Translations under genes and position numbers: made by a program
Shown here: positions 24,641 through 36,000 of the stretch, piece by piece
How the letters are laid out: each line of letters starts with the position of its first letter
Position numbering within the stretch: position 1 is the first letter of the stretch
Notes under the pieces: model-generated
The model's input: only the letters and a program-made list of their open reading frames with translations
Database searches by the model: none
What the model was told of the DNA's origin: nothing
Assembly (NCBI RefSeq): GCF_030867095.1
Contig: NC_081824.1
Coordinates: 252,651,956-252,715,955, forward strand
Length of the DNA: 64,000 bases
Origin: Alligator mississippiensis
Lineage: Eukaryota; Chordata; Crocodylia; Alligatoridae
Reading direction: 5' to 3'

Positions 24641-27414
24641 GGTGAACAGGGTGGTGATCTGCACAGGAGTGAATGAGGGAGGAGGTCTCCATGAAATAAG
24701 CCCCATATGAGGATGAGCCATGAGCTTTAGGTGCTTTAAGAAACCTCACCTCCAGGCTGAGCCATTGCCTCAGGACTGGCTGAAATAGAAAAGTACACCC
24801 AACCCCTGCAATTTCTGGACTTTCTTTGCAAGTTTCCAATCTGAGTATCGACACAGCTTATTAACTTGTGAGACCCAGCAAGTCCAAAGCCTGAGACTGC
24901 TCAGCATCCAGCAGCTTTTAGTGGGGCTGTATGAAGCGGAAGGTAATATTGGTGGCCCCACCAAGCCACATGCACAATATTTGTTTTTTTTCTGGTGTAG
25001 CAGTGAGAACTGAAAGGTTCTGTTCAAAAAGCTGGGAAATTTTTCCTGCCTATTAAGATGTGAGGTCTCATGAAGATGTTTTACCGAGAGGACTCTGGAT
25101 GGCTGGAGTTCTGATATCCTTCCAGCATAAGGATAGCCTAAAAGTCAAACCTGATTTGAAAGATGAAGCAATTTTCATTTACACTGGGTAAAACTCGGAT
25201 TTTACTTGTGTTTGCTTACATCTAGTTAATTCAAATGTCTGGCAGTGAAACATAAAAAGCTATTATTGTTATTATTTGTAAAAGATGCAGTATGTCTGCC
25301 ACTTCAAGTCAAGACTGGGAAACTCCAAGTCCTCCAACAAAACCTGAGGAGACAAGACTTAACGTAACTAAGATTTAAAACTTAAACATAAATCAATAAA
25401 TTTAAAAAACAAGCAAGGAGGCCCACCCACCCTTATATATATACACACATATACAAAATCTTTGTAGGTCTCTATCTATGAGAAAGAAAACTCCCTTCAC
25501 CCTAAATAAGGCTCTTCTTTTTGGCAGGTTATGTTTCTATTTCCCAAATAGGCTCATCTTAATTTGGCAGATATGGGAGCCTTGTATGAAAGGGAAGGAG
25601 TTAAAGCAAGCCTGCATAACAGAGGAAGAGTTTGGTCTTGCCACTGAGCTTCTGTTGTTTTCAGGCTGTTTTCTCCGAATGGTGAGTGAAAAGACTGGGC
25701 CAGAAGCCTCCCTCTTCCCAATACACACATCTTCTTTAAATAGAAACAGCCATCTGATCTCCAGAGATCATTTCAGTTACTGGTCTCTAAAAAGACTATC
25801 CCATCCCTGTCAGAGTAGAGCAGCTTGCAGCTAGATCACAATGAGCAAATGCCAGGACTAGCGCTGAATGCAGCGGCCTGGTTGAGATAGCCAGGATGGT
25901 TTCCAGAGCACAGCAAAACACACCTTGGAGCCCAAAGGGTGAGAGCTGGAAGGCAGAGCTGAGCCCCTGCAGTGCAGCAATGACTGTGATAGCAGTGACT
26001 GGCTATTGCCTGGTGTATTTAGCAATGGGAAGCCAAGAGCGGCTGTCACAGCACTGTGACGGCAGTCAGCATGAGGGACTACAGCCGGAGAGCAGCAGTG
26101 AGCTAAATGTAGCTCAGCCTGGAATTCAACCCTTGACCCCGGATCTCAAGCACAACCTATCCTGGCAGCTATTTTTGTTCAGAAATCTGTCCCAGTCCCC
26201 TCAGACTTGCACAGATCCCAGCGTCTCTTCCTCTGAGGGAGGGGGAGGGATGGATGAGAGGAAGGAGCCCCAGAGGAGAGAGCCTCTTACTCTCACGCAC
26301 CAGCGGTGGCCATGAGGCAGGGGGAAGCACACCATGTTCCTTTAACAGGACACGCCCAGGGGAATCTGTGACATGCTGAAAGCCCTGCTCCTTTCCTCAG
26401 CTCACCCAGGAATGTTTAAACATAATGGCTGCTGGCACATGGAAGCCTTGACCACACCTTCTTGCTCTGGCTGTGTACAGTCTTGGCAGAAACAAGGAGA
26501 CAGAGCTTGTGCTGCCCCAGAGGAGGGGCTGGTGGCCCAGGGACAACGGAGTCAAAGGAGGCTTAGAGCCATCCTTGTGCCACTCGCATGCTGCACTGGC
26601 TGGGTATCAGGCAGCCCCCAAAGTCAGCAGCCCCGACAGATTACCTGCTCCAGCCTTGCAGCCTGGAGCAGCCCATAGCACTCAATGAAGCCCTGCACTC
26701 TTCTTCAGCCAGCCAGCAGGCCCTCAAAATGCCAGAGGTTTCAGGGGGCTAGTCTTGCACTGGGGGGAATTCTCCTCTGTACTGCTTGTGACACCTTTAC
26801 ATCTCCTGTATATCACTGGGTAAGGGCCAAAATCAACACACCAGCTTCCCATGAACAGTCCGTCCGTGCCCCAAACTCTGGGCTGGTATTTGGCTAATTT
26901 ACCTTGAAATGTCACCCTGCTTCACAAGAGGAAACACCGTAAGTTCTCAGCCCCAACATGTCTGTGAGCACAATGGTGCTGAGTCAATCCTTCTCATGGC
27001 CCACTCACTAAGTGAGAAATCACGACTAATGCCATCAACTTGGTGATGATTAAACATCAATCGACAATCTCCCAGTCTTTCAGAGCAACAGCTCGATGGC
27101 TCTTTCCGAGGCCAAGAAACACACCAACGTAAGTCAGGCTTAATGCTGCTGAAGTCAGTGGAGCTACCAGGGACTAAGCTAATGCAAGGGCAGGACCAGA
27201 CACTACAGACCAAAGTCTGCCCCTGGTGACCCCCATGCAAAACTGTGAAAGTCAGTGGGGCTATTCACTGGGAGCATAACAAGGAATTCAGGCTGCATGG
27301 TTAACAGGAGCAAGAGGGGACTCAAGGGGTCCCTGGGGAAGCCTAGTGTTGGCACTTCCAAGCTCCCTATATGTTCAAAAGCACCCATGCTCCACTATCA
27401 TGTATAGGGACCAC
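24641..27414. other. Intergenic stretch, no gene supported
   Basis: I see only scattered short open frames without recognisable motifs and no clear element ends. There may be old unrecognised repeats. Confidence 0.4.
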
Positions 27415-28443
27415 TGTAATTTGAGTTTCAGGGGCAAGACCGAAATTCATCATTTCCTCTGAAGCCCCAGAAAACTACAATTTGGCTGAAAATGGCCTGA
27501 AACTGTGGGAGAGGAGGGCAGGGAAAAAAATTTAAAAACTTACCTGAAGCACAGTAAAGGAAGGTAGCAGAGCTCTAGAAACACTGGAAACCCCACATAT
27601 TTCCAAAGGCAGCCTAGTACAGACTGAGCCCCTGCTGGGGCTCAGCCAATCAGGTAGTTTGATTCCCCACTTTGGCAGGGAGTTTAAAAGCCCTGCCCAG
27701 AGTGGAGCAGGTAAGTACCCCCTGCCCTAGGGGCTGCAGGCATAGGTATGTCAAGTGCCTGCCTCCACAGCCAGGAATGGGGCGCAGGATGCTTCTGCTG
27801 CAGGGGCTTCCCCCAACCCAGCATGGGTTTCCCAAGTCCTGTTTTGCTTTGCTGCTCTGCAGGAGTGGGGGGGAGGGGGGAATTTCCCCCTACCCCCCTC
27901 TTTGCATGGCAGGGCAGAGCATGGCTCGGGAGAGCCATGCCAGGTGGAGGCCCCTGTGCCAGAGGCATACACAGCTCTGGGGGGCAGGCACCTGGCAGGG
28001 GTCTCCCAAGTCCTGCTCTGCCCCACTGCACAGAGAAGGGGAGGGTGAAATTCCCCTCCTCTCCCATGTGGCAGTAGAGCAAAGCAGGGCTCAGAAGATC
28101 CTGCGCCAAGCTGGAGGACTTTTTGACTTGTACAAGTGGCTCTGTTGAGCTTTGATGCTCAGCTGCTCAAGTCCATTCTTAGGGAGGGGAAACCACATGA
28201 GCAGGAATACCCCACTTACATAAGCAGTGTCAAAGAGTGCCAGCTGCCCATGAACAGCTGAAGAACAGCCTCTGTGCTGCTGTTCAGTGGTAATCAGCCC
28301 CACAGTGAACTCCCTCAGCCAGTCAGGGGTGTGGGAGAGCCCACCCTGAAAAACACTGAAATTGGCTCAGGCAAGCCTGCAGCGAGCCTGGTCCCCCCCC
28401 CCCCCCCCCCCCCCCTTCCAAGCTTGAATTACAGTGGTCCCTA
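27415..28443. mobile_element. 1.03-kb hAT-type DNA element with 8-bp target duplication
   Basis: The ends TAGGGACCACTGTAATT (27415) and, in reverse complement, TAGGGACCACTGTAATT (28443) are perfect 17-bp inverted repeats. The flanks atcatgta and accatgta agree at 7 of 8, as hAT elements make. The interior is GC-rich with an imperfect tandem duplication (about 27795-27925 against 27950-28095) and a 23-C run near the right end. The open frames inside (for example 27672-28148) show no transposase motif, so I call it non-autonomous. Confidence 0.85.
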
Positions 28444-28451
28444 ACCATGTA

Positions 28452-28681
28452 TAGCTACTCCTCACTTAATGTTGTAGTTACGTTTTTGAAAAATGCGACT
28501 TTTAAGCAAAACGATGTCAAGCGAATCCAATTACGTCACAGTAGTTACCTACTAGCAGACGGTGGCTAAACGACGTTATAACCGAACATTGCGCGATTTT
28601 AAATGAGTATGTTCTCTAATAGATCAGCAACGTAATAAGGAAACAACGTTAACCGAGACAATGTTAAGTGAGGAGTACCTG
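28452..28681. mobile_element. Tc1/mariner-type MITE (Tigger-like ends)
   Basis: The right end, reverse-complemented, reads CAGGTACTCCTCACTTAACA and the left end reads TAGCTACTCCTCACTTAATG, flanked by TA on both sides (28450-28451 and 28682-28683). The 230 bp have no coding capacity and keep many CpG sites, unlike the neighbouring DNA. The Tigger-like call rests on the CAGGTA(C/T)(T/A)CC end and TA duplication. Confidence 0.75.
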
Positions 28682-28683
28682 TA

Positions 28684-29577
28684 CTCTGCTGTATATCACA
28701 CAGGGCTCCTCCTGAAGGAAATTCTCTTTCCTGTCCTGCTTTGCACTTCTTCAGATTGTTTTTGCAATGTGAGTCTCCTCCCCTCCTCCTCCTGCATCAG
28801 CTTTGTGGCATGATTCAACATGTCCTCCTCCCATATTACTCTGCTTCTTCTAAGATTTCCTCAGATCTAAAGATTCTATAGCCTGACTGAACAATTTCCA
28901 GGGCAACCACGGCTACCAAAGCCCGAGTGTCATTTTAACCTAAGCTCCTTAGGAAAATTACACTAAGAAATTCCCCTGGGGGCATGTGCCAGGTGCAACA
29001 CACATCATGAGATTCTCAGGGAGATGTGCCCCCCAGAATGCTGTAGCGAGGAAAATTTCACAGCCATCATCAGACTTTCACTGATGCTGAGAGGCACACA
29101 GTGATCTATTTTTGACTATTAAAAGGATATTTCAGAGATTTGGGGTTCCCCACTTATTTTAGCTCTGTTGAACCAAGCATCCTGTGTGGGTGACATTAAC
29201 AAGGGTAGGAAGGAGGGAGTTACAGGCATTGATAGGTTATCTTGTCTATTTAACCGAAGGGGCAACTAGTACCTAAAAAGTCTTCCCAACCCATGAGGGC
29301 TGAGTGGAGGACACTGGGATCTGTGCCCCTTACCCAGTCTTCATGGAGCCCAACCAACCCCTTACCCCTTTAGCAAATTAGATTGGCAGATGTTAGCTCA
29401 CCACTCCCCCTAGGCAGCGTTAGTGCTAAGCTTTGTTAGATCATTAACTAAGACAGTTAGATCATTCACCACCTCCAAGGTGCAGAGACATACACGTGAG
29501 TGTTTCCTTCCACAGGCAAGTGAGTACTTACACAGGAATCCTACAAAGGGTGACGTGTGCCCATGTTAGAAGTGCCC
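28684..29577. other. POPDC2 downstream region
   Basis: Lies 3' of the POPDC2 stop (minus strand). It probably includes its 3' UTR. I see no convincing poly(A) signal or element. Confidence 0.35.
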
Positions 29578-30066
29578 TCACTTCATATACTCCCCTTCGC
29601 TCACATAGTCCATAAAAGACCCCGGCAACTCAGCAAAATCTTCCAACACAAGACTGGTAGAGTCCTCACCCAGCAGGTCACTGTCGGGCCGGCCTGCCTT
29701 GGGGTGGGCAGGAGGAGCAGAAGCAGGAGCAGAGGGAGGATGTGGTGGAGGGGCTGAGGCAGCTGTTTGGACAAAGGTGGGTAAAGGACGAGGTGGGGCT
29801 GGTGGCTCATCACACTCTTCCAGCTCCTTCTCCAGCTCTGAGGAGGCTGGTCCCAAGACGTGGTAGAGGCTGGGCAGGCGAATGTCAAAGCGCAGGCCAA
29901 ACTTTGCAAAGAGTTTGTCATTGAGGGCATAGAGCTTCTCCGAGATGTCACAGCCAAGGTGGGATGAGAAGAGATGGGCAATGTAGCGATCCTTCCTCAG
30001 GAGAAGGTACAGCCTCTTCCGTGGCCATGAGACATAACTGCAGTCAGTCTCTGCTGTCAAGGTGAC
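29578..30066 (-). CDS. POPDC2: POPDC2 coding exon 3 (terminal)
   Basis: Encodes residues 201-362, starting VTLTAETDCSYVSWPRKRLY and including DISEKLYALNDKLFAKFGLR and RLPSLYHVLGP, almost as in human. A Pro/Ala-rich linker (about residues 285-320) and an acidic tail ending in GEYMK follow, then TGA at 29580-29578. The acceptor is tgtag|GTC, phase 0. The tail differs from the commonest human isoform, so other 3' exons may exist. Confidence 0.94.
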   Translation of the reverse strand, partial: VTLTAETDCSYVSWPRKRLYLLLRKDRYIAHLFSSHLGCDISEKLYALNDKLFAKFGLRFDIRLPSLYHVLGPASSELEKELEECDEPPAPPRPLPTFVQTAASAPPPHPPSAPASAPPAHPKAGRPDSDLLGEDSTSLVLEDFAELPGSFMDYVSEGEYMK

Positions 30067-33000
30067 CTACAAGGGGCAAGGGGGAAGGAAGGGACAAGAA
30101 CATGATGGACTGAACGGCTCAGCCATGGGGCTATTACCTTAAAGTGGGGCTCTATCCTGAAAGGGAACCACTACCTAATTTTATGCTCATGCCCCTGTCC
30201 CCGCCCACATGTGCCGCCATGTGTTGGACAGTCGGATCTGCTGATCTCAGTGCCTAAAATGGTGGTTTTCACTTCTTTTCACCCTACAGAGCCAAGACAT
30301 CTCACTACCAGAATTGTAAACTACATTCTATTTAGAGGGGCACCTCTACCACCCCCTCTCTTCAAATTGTACCCCCATTTATGCCTGCACAAGGCCACTG
30401 AAAAGACCAGGGGAGAAGTACAGGTATCAGTGAAAGCCTTGCTTCCTGCAGGACTTTTGGCACTAGGGTTGGGAACTGATTTCAATGGGGAGTTCGACCT
30501 ATAAAAGGTTGTGGGCCAGTCTTGCTCCTGCACACCGTTGTGATGGGCTGCCCCTCTTGCCTTTGCTGGGCTGCAGGCATGCATGGTTTGAGAATGCCTG
30601 GGGACTGGAAAGCAAAGAACTTTTCCTCTTGGGCATGACCCAACTTCTCAGCTCTAATAGAAGCAGCAGCTGCTGCTGTGCAAAAGTCGACTGGATTTCC
30701 TGACAATGTGGTCTAGTCTTATTTTAATGTGATATCCCTGATATTACCACTACTGGGGCAGACTATAAACACCTGCTTAACACAACGCTACAATGCTACA
30801 CAAAAAGGAAGGATATCACATGCAGCTGATACTTGAGAGAATGCTGTGATTATGCAAGTAGGAATTGTACTAAAACATTAAAGGTTTAATTTGTTTGTTT
30901 TTGCAGAAGGGTTCAGGGCAGGGGTAGGCAACCCTCAGCATGCATGCCAGAGTGTTGCACGTGAAGGCATTTTGATTGGCATGCATGCCTCCAGGCAGAG
31001 GGCGTGGAAGGTGCCAGGGCTGCAGCTGCGCTGCCACAACAAGGTTCAGGCCCTTGTGGCTCCCCTGCCATCTGTCCCTGTCATGCCAACATCTTATAAA
31101 TCGAGGCTGTAGTTGCTTTTGGCACTCTGCCCAAAAACTTGCTGACCCCTGCTTCAGGATGGGTTTTTCCCCCTCTTAGATCTTGTCCAGAGAAAGCCAG
31201 TGTCTTCTCCAGCAACAGTTATTCAGAAACTCATCAATAAATTAAACTGTCTTTGGTTGGAGCAAAGCAAAGCAGGTCAGAGAGTAACTGAGACACAGGT
31301 ATGAGAACAGTGCCATTCAGACCATACTGTAGGGGCTCCCCGTATATCCAAGTTTCTCCTTACCAGGAGACCCTAGGAGGGGTTGCTTGGAAGCCAAACG
31401 TGGCTCAGCTTGCACCCACGTGCCCTTGAGTTTGATACTGAATGCCCTGCAGGCAGCTGCCTTGTGAGACGCAGGAACTAGAACATGAGAACTTCCCCAA
31501 GACAGGTTGTGAGTGACCCAGGGTCATGCCAAAACCTAAAAAGGCCAGGCCAGAATCTTCCCGACAGGCTTTTGCAAGGAATTGAAACTGCCCCAGCAAA
31601 TCTCATCTTTTGCTCACAATTGACAAAGAGAAATATGATACCCAGCTCAGCAACACACTCATTACCATCTCTCTCTCTGTGCACCATCAGCTCTTACAGC
31701 TCAGGCCTCTTACAAGATGAGTAACCATGTAACCCAACCCAGTTCAGCCCCTGAGAGCCTGCCAGCTGCTGTGCAATCCAGGTCAGAATGCGGGCATTAG
31801 CCTGAGCCCGTTACTGTGTCTTTTACCCTTCTCCAACATACAGAGAATGGAGCAGTAGGGCTGGAGTGTTGTTGTAGCTATCAGGGTGTCCTTCCTGATG
31901 CCTGGAAGCTTTGCTTGTCCAACAGCTCTCCCAACTGTACGGTTGGTCCAATAAATAAAACATATCACAAAAAATCCTTGCCTCTTGCACAGAGAATGGA
32001 AGCAATTGAACCCCTCAGCTCAGCGGGGAGATCTCATTCAAGGAAACCACCTCAGCTCCTCAATGTGGGCCCCAAACACAAGCATCCCCTTTGACCCAAA
32101 TGTGTTTTGGCATTAGCTGGGGAAACAGGGTTGGAATCAGTCGGGGAGCCACAGTGAGATTCACATCAGCAGACAGAACTGGATTCAGATGTGAGGGTGC
32201 ATTTGGTTGAATGGGCTACTAGCATGGAGCCAGCCATGGGCAGATCCCAGGATTTTGGAAAGGGGTGTATAGAAGCAGCAACTTCTGCTGCAGGAGTGGC
32301 TGCAGCACCTGCTCCTGTCCCACCCCCCACACCAGGGTGGACAGACCATGCTGCTTGTAAAGCAGTAGGGGACTTTTTTAAGGTCCTCAAGCAGGTAAAA
32401 ATCTCCCCTCCCTCCCTTCCCCTTCATGATCAGTGGCACATTCCCTCTGCACCCCCTTTACCCTCCCCACTCCCCGCTGCTACCCCCAAATGATGTGGAG
32501 GGGATTGCAGTTCCAGAGCCATTCCTGCTTCACTCCAGCTGGGCAGCACATGGAGCTAGGCTCAGTTAGAGAAAGCAGCAGCAACAGGCAGGTTCCCTTC
32601 TTGTACAACTGCTCCTGGGCTGGCAGGGCAGGAAGGAGGGACCTGCCTACTGCTGCCACTGTCCACAGCTGAGCCTGAGCAGGAAAAGCTCTGGAGCCCC
32701 CCCAGAAATCCACTGGACAGCAAGAGACAATAGCAGTGGTGGGCAAGAGAGAGGATGGGAGGGAAGTGCCACTGAGTAGAGAGGAAAGACCTGCTTTAGG
32801 GAATGGAAAAAAATGTCCCCAGCTGCTGCTCCCACAGCAAGGTTGACTGAAAGGGGGTGCATCCACACCACTGCACCCTCACTGGATCCATTCCTGAAGC
32901 CAACTAAGCGCAGCTGTTGAAGTACCTTCCTTCCACAAACACACTATTTCCCAGAAATTGCCCAGTTAGATTTTCAACCCCCAGGAGGTTGCTCTTAGCT

Positions 33001-36000
33001 GATTGTGGGACTTGGGACAATCCATTTCCCTCTCTGTACCCTGGTTTCCCCATTTGTAGAATGGCAATGAGCCTGTTCCACCTTCTAGGGTAGTCTCAAG
33101 GCTGACTGCACTGCTTGTCAAGTCCTCTCATTTCTTCCTCAGGGAGGACTCTTCAGAGGGCACAATGTGGCCACCATCAGCTATCCCCTTCCTCACAAGC
33201 CATGAGCTATGAGTTACCAAACCTGCCATAATCCCATGGAATGATTCCTCTTGTGATCCACCAAGCCTGAGTTTGTCAGTGGCAGCTGATTCATCTTTCA
33301 AAGTAACCTCAACCACCCTCTCTCTCTCAGTAGGAGGTGGAGGGGGCCACATTTACACCTGAGAAAGCAGGAAGGCAACTACTACACCATTTACACCAGG
33401 TCTGAAGTTGGCACCCTATGCAATGTATAACTTGCAATAACCCTAATTGCACTCAGGCAATTAGTGGACTCCCTTCTCTCTGTCATATTTTAGATAGTGG
33501 CCATTAACCTCCTGACAAGAATTAGTCAACCCCAGATAGCAGAGAGAGGGGCTGATCCAGCATTTTAACAACCCTCCTCTAGAATAGGAAGTACTCAAGT
33601 ACTATGGGGTTGAGAGTCCAAAACAGGCAGCCTCAAGAATACAATTGCTACAAACAACACTCAGCCATCTGGCACCAGAAGAGCCTCTGATCCTTCTAGG
33701 AGGGACATATACACTTGAACATAGCTGGATGCAGGTATGAATCACCCTCACTGTTATGGGGCTGTGCAACTTAATAGTGCAGACATTACACAGCAAATGG
33801 AAACAGAGCAATGACTCCAGTTTCCCAGCTACACCAATGGCCCTTCTGGTATCCTGTAGCCAGCTGAAGACTGAATGCTTCAAAAGAAGAAAGAAACAGG
33901 TTAATGCATTGGATGACAGTACCAGTCCATATGATTTGCTATGGGTTGGTGGACTGACAGTTCACTCCCTGCCCTTTCCTCCCATTCCCATACATGTGCA
34001 GAACAAGGAAGAACAAGTCTGAGCAGTTCTGGAACAGTCAAGGGGTTACCTGGAAGATTCCTTCCTCAGAGGGCCGCAGCGACTCCCACTCAGGGGAGTC
34101 CATGAACTGGTAGGGGAAGATGTAATGCAGAAACTGTCCATCCTGGCTCACTCTGACCCTGGAGAAAGAGAATGGGTGACAGACTTAAGCCAGAAAAAGG
34201 CCAGTGCAAGCCATACATAACCCACTTAGATTTAGGCCAAAACATTTAACACCCGTTTCTTTCCACCTCTTCTTCAGGCCTTCCAACCCAACAATATTTT
34301 TTTTATTGTTGCCCTTTTTCTGGTTGCTTCAAGCCATCCATGTCTTTCTTCTACTGCAATGCCTAACTGAAGAGGTGGACACAGAGGAACCACTGCCTCC
34401 ACAGCAAGAAATCTCCACCACAGGAGCCTAAAACTGCATGGGGTTGTTGTTGTTGTTGTCCACGTGGCTCCCTGAACACCCATGGTTTGCTTTGACTTCT
34501 TGTGGCCTCACTGCCCCTTCTGAGTATCCCTTTCCCCCATGGCTGCTACAGTTGTCTAGCAATGTCAAGGTCAGACATGACCAACACTGGTTCAGGTCTA
34601 TGTGTCTCAAGCAAGGAAGAGACTCAGTCTGAGAAGTGGGGACCTCTTTGCTCTTAGCTGATTATGGGACTTGAGACCATCCATTTCCTTCTCTGTACCC
34701 TGGTTTCCCCATTTGTAGAATGGCAATGAGTCTGTCCCATCTTCTAGGGTAGTCACAAGGCTGACTGCATTGCTTGTCAAGTATTTTGAGGTTTCTCAAC
34801 TCAAGGCATCAGGCAAACTCAAAGGTGTTTGCTCAGCTTTCTAATCTGAATGAAACCCAAACTTTGGAAGCCTCATTCCTGCTCCTTTTAGGCTATTGCT
34901 CGTATGAAACCCTGAAATAGCCTATAAAAAATGCCAAGGCCCTCAGACTCCCCTCCTGTGCAACACCATGTAAAAGGAGCAGGGAAATGCTCCACTGCAT
35001 CCACCCATAATCACAGCATACAGGGCCACAGCAAGGTGTGGGGCTGGGAGGGCCAGCAGTAGAACCTGGGATCCCAGTCCCAAACCAGTTGTTACCCCAG
35101 CAAAGCTGAGGCTCCCATTGTAGGCTGTCTGGTAGCCCTTACGTCTGGAAAAAACGTGGGGAAAAATCAGAGAATCATAGAAAATGAGGATTGGAAAGGG
35201 TCTCAGGAAGTCATCTAGTCCAACCCCCTAACTCAAGGCAGGACCATCCCCAACTAGATCATCCCAGCCAAAGCTTTGTCTAGCTGGGTCTTAAAAACCT
35301 CCAAGGATGGAGAGTCCACAACCTCTCCGGGTGACCTGTTCCAATGCTTCACCACCCTCCTAGTGTGAAATTCTTCCTAATATCTAACCTTAACTTCCTC
35401 GGCTGCAACTTGAGACCACTGTTCCTTGTTCTCTCATCTGCCATCACTAAGAATAGTCTAGCTCCATCCTCTTTTGAACCTCCCTTCAGGTAGCTGAAGG
35501 CTGCTGTTAAACACTCTCTCACTTTTCTCTTCTCTAGACTAAATAAGCCCAGTTTCCTCAGCCTCTCCTCAGAAGTCACATCCCTTAGTCCCCTCACCAT
35601 TTTCGTTGTCCTCTGCTGGACTCTTTCCAATTTGTCGACATCCTTTCTGTAGTGGGGGGCCCAAAACTGAACACAGCACTCCAGATGTGGCCTCACCAGT
35701 GCTGAATCGAGGGAAATAATCACTTCCAATGACCTGCTGGCAACCCACCTACCAGTGCAACCCAGTATGCCTTTAGCCTTCTTGGCAACAAGGGCACACT
35801 GCTGGCTCATGTTCAGCTTATTGTCCACTGTGATCCCCAGGTCCTTTTCTGAAGAGCTGCTGTCTAGCCAGTCATCCCCCAGCCTGTACTGGTGCATGGG
35901 ATTGTTCTGTCCTAGGTGCAGGACTTTGCACTTGTCAATGGTTTTTGGCAGTAACCCACTTTGCTGATATCTCCCATTGGATTTTCTCAGTAGGTTTGCT

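Noticed and set aside
27672-28148. 158-aa open frame on + with overlapping frames on both strands
   Set aside because: It lies wholly inside the hAT element at 27415-28443; GC-rich tandem units keep several frames open at once and no transposase motif is visible.
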